A stretch of 64,000 nt of DNA from Bacteroidetes bacterium ADurb.Bin008 (GTDB lineage Bacteria > Bacteroidota > Bacteroidia > Bacteroidales > Tenuifilaceae): assembly GCA_002071445.1 (NCBI GenBank), contig MWFE01000042.1:33835-97834 (forward strand). Direction: 5' to 3'. The position numbers were made by a program, and so were the translations under genes. Positions 35,957-46,000 of the stretch are shown one piece after another (position 1 is the first letter of the stretch; every line of letters begins with the position of its first letter). Under the pieces are notes generated by a model, which made no database searches, had not been told where the DNA came from, and saw only the letters and a list, made by a program, of their open reading frames with translations.

Positions 35957-38900
35957 TTATATATTTGATTTTTTGAGCTTAACAAAGAATCTTGTCCCAA
36001 CACCTTCGGCTGTTTCAAACCAAATCTTACCGTCAAGGGACTCAACTATTTCTTTGCTCATGGCAAGGCCAAGTCCCATTCCTCCCGATTTGGTTGTAAA
36101 ATTTGGGCTGAACATCTTGGCTTCCGATTCGGGAGAAATACCGCAACCATTATCCTCAATGCTAATGGTTACATGCGATTCGGCTCTCTCATACGTCACT
36201 TCAATCAACCCTTCCTTATTTCGCTCAATGGCCTGTACGGCATTTTTTATAAGGTTGACAAAAACACGGCTTAGCTGATCTTTGTCGGAAAATACCGTGA
36301 CCCCTTCCAACCCCTCAAGGTTTTGCTTTAAGGTAATGCCGGGATACCCGGCAAAGAGGTTAATGGCATCTTCAAGAATCCTTTTAAGGTTAACATCCTG
36401 GAAAACACCTGTCGGCATTTTGGCAAAATTAGAAAATTCAGTGGCGATGGTACTGAGGACATTGATTTGCTCAACCAGGATTTGAGCAAAATTGTCGAAC
36501 AGAGTTTCCCATTCAGCATCGTTTTCCTGTTTAGCCTTAACAATGTACTGAAGGTTGAGCTTTATCGGGGTTAAGGGATTCTTTATCTCATGGGCAACCT
36601 GTTTGGCCATTTCACGCCAGGCACTTTGCCTTTGGCTGAGGGCAAGCATTTTGGCACTCTCGGTCAACTCGATGATAACCCTGTTATACTCATTAACCAA
36701 AAGGCCTACTTCATCTTTGCCCTCGTAATGAATGGGCTCGTTGTGCTTGGTAATATCTATTTTCCCCAACTTTTCCCTGATTAGTTGCAGAGGCTGTGTA
36801 ATGCGATTGCTGACAAGAAGTGCTATGGATAGAGCAATGAGAATTAATAGTGCATAAAGATTTATTAAAGCCACTATTACCGCAAAAACTTCGTTGATAA
36901 ATTCGCTTTGCCTGGTAAAGTATGGCAGGTTGAGGTACCCGATTCTTTCGTTACGATAGTATTCCAGAGGGATGTACGCCGACAGGTATTTCATTTTTCC
37001 GATTTGCTCGGTGTGAATGAATTTGGCCTGATCCTTTTGCGCTATGGCATTCCAGGCTACCGGATTAATCATGTTGCCCATGAGCTTTCGCTCAAAAATC
37101 TCGGGACGTGACGATGATATTAGCTGACCTGACGAATCGTATAGGTTGATATCGCAGTAAAAAACATTGGAAAGATGGACAAGATAGTAGGTAATGTAAT
37201 CCGTATATTCAGGATGAATTAAATCTTCGTTAACCAGATGACTCTCAATTTCAACCTTGGTTGAAGACAATTTTTCCATAAGGTTATTGAGATTTTTCCT
37301 CTGAAAACTCTTCACGTTATAGGTAATGGTTACCACTCCAATCATAACCAGCGAAAGAGTAAGCAACTGAACCATAATTCTTTGTATCCTAAACCTCAAA
37401 CTTGGAAGCAAAGAACCCTTTTTAAATGAGATACCGCTGTTTGCATGCAACAGAATTAGCGTCAGGTAGAAGAAGATCAGAACCCAGGCAAACGAAGCGG
37501 TTATATCGAATAGGTTTACCTTTGGCCTGCTTAAAACCATGGTTAAATTACTGTCGGTTTCGTAAACCAAGTGGTTATACCCATTGACATCAACAAATGA
37601 GTATCTGTGCAGGCTATCGGTTGTAAAAGGGTTTGCATGCGGATAGTCGTAATCGCCAGTTTTAGCAACCAGTTGGTTGCCACTATACTTGGCCGTTGAG
37701 TAGTTGTCCAAAGCCGATTTCTCGGTTAGCTTACCTTCGAGCAATAGTTCGGGATATCCCAGCAAATCGCTGCTTATCTTGGTGTCAAGTTCCAAGTAGA
37801 TACATATTTCCCTTCCATCGTCAAGCACGTACTCAAGAATCCCAAGGTAACTGATACGGCCATTGTCGTTACTTAAATAGAAAAAGCTGGTCCCCGGAAT
37901 TCGCAAACCATACTCGTTAATCATCTCCTCAAAAAAATCGTAGCATCGGGTTACCTCGCCCGTCTTTTCGATTATCAAATCCGAGGTTGAAAAGCAGGTA
38001 GTTATCTGAAAATCGTATTTTTTAAAATATCCTCCAAGGTACTGATCGTTCAGGTGATTATATAGGTCTGCCTCGTGCTGGGCTATGTTCTCTAAATAGC
38101 GCTTAACCTCCGGATCGGTGTGTATTTTTTTTGTTATGGCAGGGAAAAGCACTTCGGCTATGGGATCACGTTCGTTACTCAGATTTACAGCAATCACTTT
38201 GCGAATATCACGATCCTTCCTTTCGGCATAATCCGATACCAGAAGAACAGAGTACACCGCAAAAAGGAATACAAGAATAAAAATATGGTGTGCAGAGAGC
38301 ATGGTATTCAGCCCATGCTGTTTAAGAACAAAGATTACCACGGCAAGGCACAGAGCCATTCCATAAATAGTAGGCGTAAGCCCCAGAAGAAAGAAAAAAG
38401 CAATGGAAATGAGGCAGGAAACCGGTATCAGCCAATTAAGGAGGTAACGCTGTATTCGCTTTAGCAGATGTAACGATTTGTCTATTACGAGAATACCTGC
38501 AGCAACCCATAAGGATATGGAAAAATAGCCTAAAATGGAATGGTAGGAAAGGCTAATTATTTTATACGTTTCAAGGGCAATGGTTGAGTTGATAATCAGC
38601 GTTGAAAACAAAAAGTCGATGGCGAGAAAGGTTGAAAAAATGGCCATCCCCGATAAGAAAACGAGCAACAAGTCTCTGTATTTGCTTTCCTTAAGACTAT
38701 TTTCCGATAGGTTCCAATAAACGTAACAGGCCAAAGCAAAAACGATTAGAGAATTAAGAAAGAAATCGCCTAAAGAGGGTAGCACCCACGAGTAGGCAAA
38801 AATTTCGGGTTCAAAAAGGGCCCAACCGGTTTGGGGAAGCCATTGAAAATAAAGGCTCAGCAAACGTATCGCGGGAAGTGTAATTACCAAAGTCAAAACG

Positions 38901-39625
38901 CTAAGCAAACCCTGCCTACGAACAGCAGGCAGCCAAAAGAATGTATAAAATGCGATAAGCAACGCAAAGAAACCAATCCAAACTAAGGTTGCTCTGATTT
39001 TACTACACTCTTCGTCAAAAAACTGTGGAATATGGCTAAGGTAAAATGCCGGTTGTGTTGAAAAAAGAGTGATAGGAAAAGCCCCCTCAACCGGCTCGGC
39101 CGAAACGGAATAATTTTCCAGAAAAGACAGCGAATGATGATACCGATTCCGTAAAAATTTGTTTTGGTACGGATAGCCGTATTTTACCTTCACCAACACC
39201 AAACCCTTTATTCCTTCGCCCGACAGCCAGTATGATAAACACCATGCGTTCTGGGCAAAAACAAGTTTTGTCGATTCCTCAGGAATCGATGATATGTCCA
39301 GGTTCTCAGACCAGAATATCAACTCATCATTTTCGAAAAGGAAAATGGCAAGCCCATCTCTTTCAAGCTTCGAATTGAGATTGGTGGTCAGGGTGTCGAA
39401 AAGCTGCTCAGTATTCTTTGCCTTTAAATATTGCTCCATCAGTACAGCCGTAGTCTCAAGCCCTTTTTTGGTCCTTTCCCTCAGGATGCTCTGGGCTTTA
39501 TTGACATAGGGCGGCTTGGCCAATCGCTTGGTTGTCAGCGTAGGTGCAAATCGAATCAATGAAAACGATAGCAAGGAAATGGACAGAAAGGCCACAAATA
39601 GTATTTTAACCCTGTATTGCTTCAC
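35957..39625 (-). CDS. NtrY-like membrane sensor histidine kinase
   Basis: This 1222-residue kinase starts with GTG. The N-terminal half has many hydrophobic helices (one at residues 8-28, then a cluster at about 215-460), which looks like a 7TM-type or larger sensory membrane region, and two extracytoplasmic stretches (30-210 and 475-700). A second membrane pair frames a further sensor loop, then come a HAMP-like segment (about 930-990), the HisKA dimer box with His1012 in MAKQVAHEIKNPLTP, and an HATPase with NLIKNAVQAI and GGMGLGLAMSKEI. The HEIKNPLTP wording is NtrY-type. No response regulator lies beside it, so it is an orphan. Confidence 0.88.
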   Translation of the reverse strand: MKQYRVKILFVAFLSISLLSFSLIRFAPTLTTKRLAKPPYVNKAQSILRERTKKGLETTAVLMEQYLKAKNTEQLFDTLTTNLNSKLERDGLAIFLFENDELIFWSENLDISSIPEESTKLVFAQNAWCLSYWLSGEGIKGLVLVKVKYGYPYQNKFLRNRYHHSLSFLENYSVSAEPVEGAFPITLFSTQPAFYLSHIPQFFDEECSKIRATLVWIGFFALLIAFYTFFWLPAVRRQGLLSVLTLVITLPAIRLLSLYFQWLPQTGWALFEPEIFAYSWVLPSLGDFFLNSLIVFALACYVYWNLSENSLKESKYRDLLLVFLSGMAIFSTFLAIDFLFSTLIINSTIALETYKIISLSYHSILGYFSISLWVAAGILVIDKSLHLLKRIQRYLLNWLIPVSCLISIAFFFLLGLTPTIYGMALCLAVVIFVLKQHGLNTMLSAHHIFILVFLFAVYSVLLVSDYAERKDRDIRKVIAVNLSNERDPIAEVLFPAITKKIHTDPEVKRYLENIAQHEADLYNHLNDQYLGGYFKKYDFQITTCFSTSDLIIEKTGEVTRCYDFFEEMINEYGLRIPGTSFFYLSNDNGRISYLGILEYVLDDGREICIYLELDTKISSDLLGYPELLLEGKLTEKSALDNYSTAKYSGNQLVAKTGDYDYPHANPFTTDSLHRYSFVDVNGYNHLVYETDSNLTMVLSRPKVNLFDITASFAWVLIFFYLTLILLHANSGISFKKGSLLPSLRFRIQRIMVQLLTLSLVMIGVVTITYNVKSFQRKNLNNLMEKLSSTKVEIESHLVNEDLIHPEYTDYITYYLVHLSNVFYCDINLYDSSGQLISSSRPEIFERKLMGNMINPVAWNAIAQKDQAKFIHTEQIGKMKYLSAYIPLEYYRNERIGYLNLPYFTRQSEFINEVFAVIVALINLYALLILIALSIALLVSNRITQPLQLIREKLGKIDITKHNEPIHYEGKDEVGLLVNEYNRVIIELTESAKMLALSQRQSAWREMAKQVAHEIKNPLTPIKLNLQYIVKAKQENDAEWETLFDNFAQILVEQINVLSTIATEFSNFAKMPTGVFQDVNLKRILEDAINLFAGYPGITLKQNLEGLEGVTVFSDKDQLSRVFVNLIKNAVQAIERNKEGLIEVTYERAESHVTISIEDNGCGISPESEAKMFSPNFTTKSGGMGLGLAMSKEIVESLDGKIWFETAEGVGTRFFVKLKKSNI

Positions 39626-39815
39626 TTTGACAACCTTAAGTATGATTTATCAAACTGGTTTGAAGTAAAATAAATTCCAACTGACAAACTTAATGATTTA
39701 GACGCCACAATGGTCAGATTCGGACAAAAACTAAGCCATTTAATCATTGTATTCTAGGGGCACGTCAAATACACATTTAATTTTTGGCTAATGCATTCTG
39801 TTATTATAACGTTTC

Positions 39816-40286
39816 TCAGTGGTGATAAGGCTCGCCTCTGATAATGGTCATGGCCCTGTAAAGCTGTTCGAAAAAAATTAACCGTACCATTTGATGGGTG
39901 AAGGTTAAGCGCGATAGGGCTATGGTTGATCTAACATTTTTTTTCACCTCGTCCGATACCCCATAAGGACCGCCAATGATAAAAGTTAGCTCCCTAAGGC
40001 CCTGCACCATTTTCCTTTCGATAAGTGCTGCCAACTCCGTGGAGGTTGGTTGCTGCCCCAGCTCATCTAACAAAATGGTATCAGCACTTACCGTCAAATG
40101 CTTAAGGATTAACTTTCCCTCAGCAATGGCCTGCTGCGCAGGCGACAAATGCCTGACATCCTTGGGTTCGGGAATAATTTTTAATTCTACATCAATATAT
40201 GGCTTAAGACGGGTCACATACAGGTCAATGCCCTTTTGAAGGTAGTCAATACTGGTTTTACCAACTGTTAAAACGGTAATTTTCAT
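39816..40286 (-). CDS. rlmH: 23S rRNA (pseudouridine-1915-N3)-methyltransferase
   Basis: RlmH methylates pseudouridine 1915 in helix 69 of 23S rRNA using S-adenosylmethionine. The 156-residue SPOUT enzyme has the typical opening MKITVLTVGKT, the LLDELGQQPTSTELA segment, the knot motif FIIGGPYGVSDEV, and the C-terminal LSRLTFTHQMVRLIFFEQLYRAMTIIRGEPYHH read as consecutive conserved blocks. Length is standard. It is divergent from the DUF4783-nadC pair. Confidence 0.97.
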   Translation of the reverse strand: MKITVLTVGKTSIDYLQKGIDLYVTRLKPYIDVELKIIPEPKDVRHLSPAQQAIAEGKLILKHLTVSADTILLDELGQQPTSTELAALIERKMVQGLRELTFIIGGPYGVSDEVKKNVRSTIALSRLTFTHQMVRLIFFEQLYRAMTIIRGEPYHH

Positions 40287-40519
40287 AGTGTTAATAATTA
40301 TACTCTCTATAATATTTCATGGAGAGTTAATAGAATGGCTTTCGTCTTTAATTTGATTTTCCCAATTTTTTTGGCTAAATTTACATTTTAAATGTAGAAT
40401 CCTTTTCAATAAATGGCTTGAATTTTGATGACAGATTGGAATGTTTTTGGGGTAGAATAACTTTCCGATTAATAGGTATGCCCCTGACAACATTCAGTTG
40501 CTAACCATAAAGCACGATT

Positions 40520-40924
40520 ATGAAAAAGCATATATTGACCATATTGCTGCTGGTGAGCGTTGGGATTGTATTTGGCCTATACGCCACATCCGACCTCCCC
40601 AACATTATCGAGAAAGTATCTGTAGCTATGAGCAAGGGCGAATCTGCTGAGATTGCAAAATATCTAAACCCAACGGTTGAAGTCGAAATTCTTGGACAGG
40701 ACAATATTTACAGCAAGGCGCAAACTGAGCTGATGCTTAAGGATTTTTTCGCCAAGAACAAGCCCAAATCGTTTAAAGTTAACCACCAGGGGACAAAAGG
40801 TGCCACAGGTTTTGCCATTGGGATTCTAATCTCTGAAACGGCCAGTTTTAGGGTATCACTCTTCTTTAAGGCCGAGAAAGAAACATATAAGGTACACCAG
40901 CTACGCATTGAAAACGGAGAATAA
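40520..40924 (+). CDS. DUF4783 family protein
   Basis: This 134-residue protein has a short hydrophobic N-terminus (MKKHILTILLLVSVG, probable signal peptide or anchor). After it comes a compact SnoaL/NTF2-like fold: a helix pair then strands, with KPKSFKVNHQG and ATGFAIGILIS. It matches the DUF4783 proteins of Bacteroidota, which commonly lie just upstream of nadC, as here (83-base gap). Function unknown; a periplasmic role is likely. Confidence 0.8.
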   Translation: MKKHILTILLLVSVGIVFGLYATSDLPNIIEKVSVAMSKGESAEIAKYLNPTVEVEILGQDNIYSKAQTELMLKDFFAKNKPKSFKVNHQGTKGATGFAIGILISETASFRVSLFFKAEKETYKVHQLRIENGE

Positions 40925-41007
40925 AACAGGTATGCTCTCCTTTTGGCTTAGGCTCTTATTCAGCGCCCCGATTATCTAACTCCTTGTATTTCAAATTGAA
41001 TAAAATC

Positions 41008-41844
41008 ATGCCCTTTATCGACTCACTCATTAACCTGGCCATTGCCGAGGATATTGGCGATGGCGATCACTCCTCGTTATCATGTATTCCGGCTGATGCC
41101 GTAGGAACGGTACAGCTAAAAATTAAGCAGCAGGGCGTATTGGCCGGTATTCAAATTGCCAGACAGGTGTACCAAAGGATTGACCCCGAAGTTAATTTCG
41201 AAAGCCATATGGATGACGGAGTGTTGGTGAATGTTGGTGATATTCCTTTTACAGCCACGGGCAGGGTGCACTCCTTACTACAGGCGGAGCGAATTGTGCT
41301 GAACATCATGCAACGCATGAGTGGCATTGCCACCCAAACTCGAGAGTACGTTGATAGAATAAAGGGAACCAACGCAAAGGTACTGGATACCCGAAAGACC
41401 ACTCCGGGTATGCGAATATTAGATAAACTGGCCGTACGCATTGGGGGTGGCTTCAATCACCGAATGGGTCTGTTCGACATGATTATGCTGAAGGATAACC
41501 ATATCGATTTTGCGGGAGGAATCGTGCAGGCCATTGGTATGGCCAATGATTATCTGAAGAAAACGGGGAAAGCGTTGGCTATTGAAATTGAAACGCGTAA
41601 TCTTGACGAGGTTAGGCTGGTTTTGGCAACTGGCGGGGTGAACAGGATAATGCTCGATAACTTTTCGGTGGAGCAAACCCACGAGGCCGTTAAGCTGATA
41701 AATGGTCGGTTTGAAACCGAGTCGTCGGGGGGGATTACCCTTGAAACCATACGAAACTACGCCGAGGCCGGTGTTGATTACATTTCGGTGGGAGCCCTTA
41801 CCCACCAGATAAAAAGCCTGGACATGAACCTGAAAAAAATATAA
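41008..41844 (+). CDS. nadC: Nicotinate-nucleotide pyrophosphorylase (carboxylating)
   Basis: NadC converts quinolinate and PRPP to nicotinate mononucleotide in de novo NAD synthesis. From the ATG at 41008 the protein is 278 residues; a TTG eight codons upstream is not needed. Family motifs are intact: AEDIGDGDHSS, ERIVLNIMQRMSGIAT, DTRKTTPGMR, GGGFNHRMGLFDMIMLKDNH and VDYISVGALTH. The quinolinate-binding Arg and Lys residues lie in DTRKTTPG and LKDNH. No nadA or nadB is in the window. Confidence 0.96.
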   Translation: MPFIDSLINLAIAEDIGDGDHSSLSCIPADAVGTVQLKIKQQGVLAGIQIARQVYQRIDPEVNFESHMDDGVLVNVGDIPFTATGRVHSLLQAERIVLNIMQRMSGIATQTREYVDRIKGTNAKVLDTRKTTPGMRILDKLAVRIGGGFNHRMGLFDMIMLKDNHIDFAGGIVQAIGMANDYLKKTGKALAIEIETRNLDEVRLVLATGGVNRIMLDNFSVEQTHEAVKLINGRFETESSGGITLETIRNYAEAGVDYISVGALTHQIKSLDMNLKKI

Positions 41845-41976
41845 TCGGGTAGAAGTTCGCTCTAAGCATTCCCATCGAACTTTCGGCATCTTACATTTGT
41901 TATAACTCAGGGGACTGACCTTGTGGTTTCCAGGATTTACTCATCGCCTTTATTTGGCTGATATTAAATTGGATTA

Positions 41977-42615
41977 ATGGAAGGCAGAAAGCTATACGAT
42001 GTGAGAACTGAGTTTAGCGCAGGGCATTTGAGCGGCGTTGATGATAACCCGCTGAAGCAGTTCGATGATTGGTACCTTGAGGCCGTTCGTGCCAAGTGCC
42101 CCGAACCCAACGCCATGTCGCTGGCCACTGCAACTGACGATGGGAAGCCTTCGGTGCGAATAGTGTTGCTGAAGGATTATGGAGCCCGTGGCTTCACCTT
42201 CTTTAGCAATTATAACAGCAAAAAAGGACAGCAAATCCTTCAAAATCCTCACGGTGCCTTGCTCTTTTTCTGGCCAAAGTTGGAAAGACAGGTACGGATT
42301 GAGGGGCAAATAGAAAGGGTGGACGATGCAGAGTCCGATGCCTATTTCCACAGCCGGCCCCGAGAGAGCCGCATTGGAGCCTGGGCCTCGGCACAAAGTC
42401 AGGTAATCCCCGACCGTGAGCATATAGATGGCTTAACCCGCGATTTTGCAAAACAATTTGAAGGCAAGCCCATTACGCGCCCCCATCATTGGGGGGGCTT
42501 CCTGCTGATTCCATCGCTCTACGAGTTCTGGCAGGGACGACCCAACCGTTTGCACGACCGGATACAATACACATTAACCGGTGGAAATTGGGTAATTGAA
42601 AGGCTTGCACCCTGA
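41977..42615 (+). CDS. pdxH: Pyridoxamine 5'-phosphate oxidase
   Basis: PdxH uses FMN to oxidise pyridoxine or pyridoxamine 5'-phosphate to pyridoxal 5'-phosphate. The 212-residue protein has the FMN-binding block PSVRIVLLKDYGARGFTFFSNY, ALLFFWPKLERQVRIEG, the substrate-binding HSRPRESRIGAWAS, and the C-terminal FWQGRPNRLHDRIQY, all typical. No signal peptide; cytoplasmic. The gene stands between nadC and the large oxidoreductase gene, without overlap. Confidence 0.96.
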   Translation: MEGRKLYDVRTEFSAGHLSGVDDNPLKQFDDWYLEAVRAKCPEPNAMSLATATDDGKPSVRIVLLKDYGARGFTFFSNYNSKKGQQILQNPHGALLFFWPKLERQVRIEGQIERVDDAESDAYFHSRPRESRIGAWASAQSQVIPDREHIDGLTRDFAKQFEGKPITRPHHWGGFLLIPSLYEFWQGRPNRLHDRIQYTLTGGNWVIERLAP

Positions 42616-42689
42616 TTTTCCTCTTCTTTTTTTAAAACTTTTCTTTAGAAAACAGCCATTTATTGTTTGGCAATTGCTGACAAACATCA

Positions 42690-42720
42690 TTGGTTTGGAA
42701 TTTGGCATGCCATAACTTTA
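42690..42720 (+). promoter_or_regulatory. Promoter of the large oxidoreductase gene
   Basis: TTG (42690-42692) is followed after 20 bases by TAACTTTA (42713-42720), one base off TAnnTTTG. The start codon is 46 bases further on. Confidence 0.4.
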
Positions 42721-42766
42721 AAACTTTAAAATTTGATCGCAGTATTAAAGTTTAATCTGTTCTAAT

Positions 42767-45700
42767 ATGTTTAAAATCAATACTCACCCTGTTCTTGAAG
42801 TCCCCACTCCCGAAACAGTTGCCTTCACATTCAACGGCAAAAAGGTTGTTGGCGAGAAAGGTTTTACCATTGCTGCTGCCCTGCACCAGGCTGGATTCCC
42901 TGTTCACAGCCATAGCCTCGATAACAGGGAGCGAAGTCTGGAATGCGGTATTGGCAAGTGTGGTGCCTGCGAGATGCTGGTTGACGGGCAAGTGAAGCGC
43001 ATTTGCATTACCCCGGTTGACGGGGTGAAGGAGGTGCAGGAGATACCCCGCGAGTATACACCCTCCGTTAAGGAACCCAATAAACAGCTGTCCACCAAGG
43101 TGTATAAAACCACGGTGGCCATCATTGGTGCGGGACCTGCCGGATTGGCTGCGCGCGAGGTGCTGCTGGAACATGGAGTGGAGAATATTGTCATAGACAA
43201 TAATTCCACCATTGGCGGACAGTTCAACATGCAAACACACCAGTTCTTTTTCTTTGAGAAGGAGAAGAAGTATGGCGGGATGAGGGGATTTGACATCGCC
43301 AAAACGCTGGCCGGCGAGAATCGCGAGGGGATTTTCCTCAACAGTACCGTTTGGGATATCCTTGAGGGCAAACGCATTGCCATAAAAAATATCAGAACCG
43401 ATGAAATTTACTACGTTGAGGCTGACCATCTGGTGATTGCCACAGGGGCTGTTCCCTTTATGCCCACATTTGAGAACGATGATGTTCCCGGCGTTTACAC
43501 CGCGGCAGTTGTTCAGAAGATGATGAACCAGGAGTTTACCCTGTTGGGTAAGAATGTGCTCACCGTAGGGGCTGGAAATATCGGGTATCTTACCAGTTAC
43601 CAGCTGATGCAGGCAGGGGCAAAGGTAAAGGCTATTATCGAGGCCATGCCCCGCGAGGGTGGATTCCCCGTTCAGGCCAACAGGGTGCGCAGGTTGGGCA
43701 TTCCCATCATGCTGAGCAAGATTTTGGTGAAGGCCATACCCAATAAGGACAGAACGGGTATTGTGGGAGCAGTGATTGCTGATTGTGAAAATTTTAAGGC
43801 CATTCCCGGGACAGAGCAAGTAATTGGCGACATTGACGCCATAAACATTTGCACGGGACTGGTTCCTGATGACCAATTGCTTATCAAAGGCAACGAGATA
43901 TTTGGCCGTCATTGCTACGGCGCCGGCGATGCCATTCGCATAGGCGAGGGCACCAGCGCTGTTCTAAGGGGCAAGCAGGTGGCATTCGAAATTCTTCAGG
44001 AGCTGGGAGAACGGTTTTGTTACGATGACTATTTGGCCATTAGCAAGGAGTACATCGACAGCCAGCAGCACCCCGTGAGGGTGATTGAGAATCCCCATAC
44101 TCCCACTGAGGAGCGCCGCCAGCAAAAACCTTTTGTTCTGTTAGACTGCCTATACGGCTTTGCATGCAACCCCTGTTCGTTTGCGTGCAAGCACGGGGCC
44201 ATTACCAAATCCTCCACGGGTACCGTTCCTCAAATCGATTTCGATAAGTGCATAGGGTGCATGGATTGCGTTTACCAGTGCCCGGGGTTGGCCATCTTTG
44301 GATACAACTACAAGAAGGATTGGCTGTTTTTGCCCATTGAGTACGAGGCTGCCGAGGGGGCAGAGGTGTTTTTGGTAAATAACTCCGGGGAAAAGTTGGG
44401 CGAAGGTGTTATCGAAAAAATATTGAGAAAGCCCAACAAAACGAACATTGCAAGGGTAAAAAGCCTTGATGTTCACAATGATGATTTGACCAAAGTGCGC
44501 GGATTTATTGTGAAGAGCGATTATCCGGAGCCACTTAACCTGAGCCCCATTGAATACAAAACCGAGGAGAAAACCTACGTTTGCCACTGCGACGATGTGA
44601 CTCTGGACGAGATACTGAAGACCATTGGGAACAGGAAATTTATCTCTGCCGATGAGATAAAGCATACCACGCGTTTGGGCATGGGAGCATGCCGTGGAAA
44701 GCGATGCATCAGGCGTTTGAAGACAGCGCTGATACCCATGGGCATTCAAATTGTTGGCGATGCCACTCCCCGCGGCCCGCTGAGCAACCAGGTGAGCATG
44801 GGTGAACTCTACCCCAAGGATGTGGCCGAAACCTACATTACGGGTATCAATGGCAAACCCGTCCGCATTGAGAAGGTGCAAACGTTGGTGGCAGGCGGTG
44901 GTATTGGTGGAAGTGCCCTGTTCAGGTATATGGCCGAGGCAGGGTTAAATCCGGTTCTAATTAATTTTGGTAGGGGAGCCAGCTGGCGCAACATTGCCGG
45001 CGGTCGCACAGCGTTTTCTCTTCCCGAGATATCGCAAATCGCTGCATCCAATCACCAAATATTCAAAGAGTTGCACTCCATTAGCAACATTGACTATCGC
45101 CCCATAAACTACGTAAACTTTGCCCACGACGACGCAACCTATCAGGCGTTGGACGCTTCCCGCGCCTGGAGCGATGCCTACATGGTGGAACCTAAGGATT
45201 TTTGTCGCGAGATATCGCCCTACTTCAACTGCAATCTCAAAACTTATAAGGCAGCACTGATAACCCGCGATTGCTGGCAGGCAACCCCCGGAAAAGTGGT
45301 TGATTTGCTTCGTAAACTGGGCATTAATCACGGTGGCAGGGTGCTGGAGGATTGCGAACTTATCAGCGTACAGCGCAATGGAAAAGGGTTTGTGGCCTTG
45401 GTTCGCGATCACGACAAGAGCTACATTGAGCTGCATGCCGAGACATTTGTTAATGCCCTGGGCCCCGAAGGGGAAAGATTTGCTCGTCAGTTGGGCATCA
45501 ACACGGGTATATACCCCGTAAAACATCAGGCTTTCATTACCCGCCGTTTGCCATTCATGGGTGTCAACGGAGAACCGCTGGGAATGCTTATCGACCGCAG
45601 AAACTACAAGGGTTTTGTGGCCGTTTATGGACAGCAGTTGGCAGAAACAGGGCAGGTTATCGGTTGTGCTTCGCCCGCTGTGGATCCCATGGAGGCCGAT

Positions 45701-46000
45701 AAAAACTTGAAAATCAATTCGCAGGAATTCATCGAGATTGTTTCCGAGGTATTCTCAGGCTGGATACCCGAGCTGAGTGCCGTGGGCTTTCAGGCCATTT
45801 GGGCAGGATACTACGTGGAGCCGCGCATGTTCATCGACCCCGAGCATGGGCTGTTTACCGGGCTTCGAGGGCAGGGCTTTATGCTGAGCATGGGCTTGGC
45901 CAAGCTGTACGTAGATGCACTGATGGGGAAACCTGTGCCCGAATATTTCGCACGACTGAGCCTCTCGGGCGACGGACTTCCCGAAAAGGCTTTCAAATAG
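42767..46000 (+). CDS. Multidomain FAD/iron-sulfur oxidoreductase (HcnA-HcnB-HcnC-like fusion)
   Basis: One 1077-residue chain joins domains that are often separate subunits. Residues 10-100 are a 2Fe-2S ferredoxin-like domain (CGIGKCGAC from residue 60). At 118 IIGAGPAGLAAREV opens an FAD/NAD-binding reductase with a second nucleotide site (VGAGNIGYL, 265). Two cysteine groups follow at 464-474 (ACNPCSFACKHG) and 499-508 (CIGCMDCVYQCP), the second a 4Fe-4S motif, then a BFD-like 2Fe-2S domain (VCHCDD, 604; GACRGKRC, 640). From 707 a DAO/GlpA-type FAD domain (VAGGGIGGS) runs to the end. Amino-acid, opine or hydrogen cyanide-type dehydrogenases have this set as two or three proteins. The substrate is unknown. 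Confidence 0.88.
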   Translation: MFKINTHPVLEVPTPETVAFTFNGKKVVGEKGFTIAAALHQAGFPVHSHSLDNRERSLECGIGKCGACEMLVDGQVKRICITPVDGVKEVQEIPREYTPSVKEPNKQLSTKVYKTTVAIIGAGPAGLAAREVLLEHGVENIVIDNNSTIGGQFNMQTHQFFFFEKEKKYGGMRGFDIAKTLAGENREGIFLNSTVWDILEGKRIAIKNIRTDEIYYVEADHLVIATGAVPFMPTFENDDVPGVYTAAVVQKMMNQEFTLLGKNVLTVGAGNIGYLTSYQLMQAGAKVKAIIEAMPREGGFPVQANRVRRLGIPIMLSKILVKAIPNKDRTGIVGAVIADCENFKAIPGTEQVIGDIDAINICTGLVPDDQLLIKGNEIFGRHCYGAGDAIRIGEGTSAVLRGKQVAFEILQELGERFCYDDYLAISKEYIDSQQHPVRVIENPHTPTEERRQQKPFVLLDCLYGFACNPCSFACKHGAITKSSTGTVPQIDFDKCIGCMDCVYQCPGLAIFGYNYKKDWLFLPIEYEAAEGAEVFLVNNSGEKLGEGVIEKILRKPNKTNIARVKSLDVHNDDLTKVRGFIVKSDYPEPLNLSPIEYKTEEKTYVCHCDDVTLDEILKTIGNRKFISADEIKHTTRLGMGACRGKRCIRRLKTALIPMGIQIVGDATPRGPLSNQVSMGELYPKDVAETYITGINGKPVRIEKVQTLVAGGGIGGSALFRYMAEAGLNPVLINFGRGASWRNIAGGRTAFSLPEISQIAASNHQIFKELHSISNIDYRPINYVNFAHDDATYQALDASRAWSDAYMVEPKDFCREISPYFNCNLKTYKAALITRDCWQATPGKVVDLLRKLGINHGGRVLEDCELISVQRNGKGFVALVRDHDKSYIELHAETFVNALGPEGERFARQLGINTGIYPVKHQAFITRRLPFMGVNGEPLGMLIDRRNYKGFVAVYGQQLAETGQVIGCASPAVDPMEADKNLKINSQEFIEIVSEVFSGWIPELSAVGFQAIWAGYYVEPRMFIDPEHGLFTGLRGQGFMLSMGLAKLYVDALMGKPVPEYFARLSLSGDGLPEKAFK

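Noticed and set aside
40303..40330. ACTCTC...GAGAGT inverted repeat upstream of rlmH
   Set aside because: The stem is only 6 bp with a long AT loop and no supporting T-run or conservation evidence.
42752..43912. Long minus-strand open frame (386 codons) opposite the large oxidoreductase gene
   Set aside because: It is a shadow of the real coding frame: composition is unnatural (rich in His, Asn and Gly), no domain is recognisable, and the plus-strand gene is certain here.
44150..44881. Minus-strand open frame of 243 codons inside the same gene
   Set aside because: Shadow frame with no family resemblance; the plus strand encodes the iron-sulfur part of the oxidoreductase.
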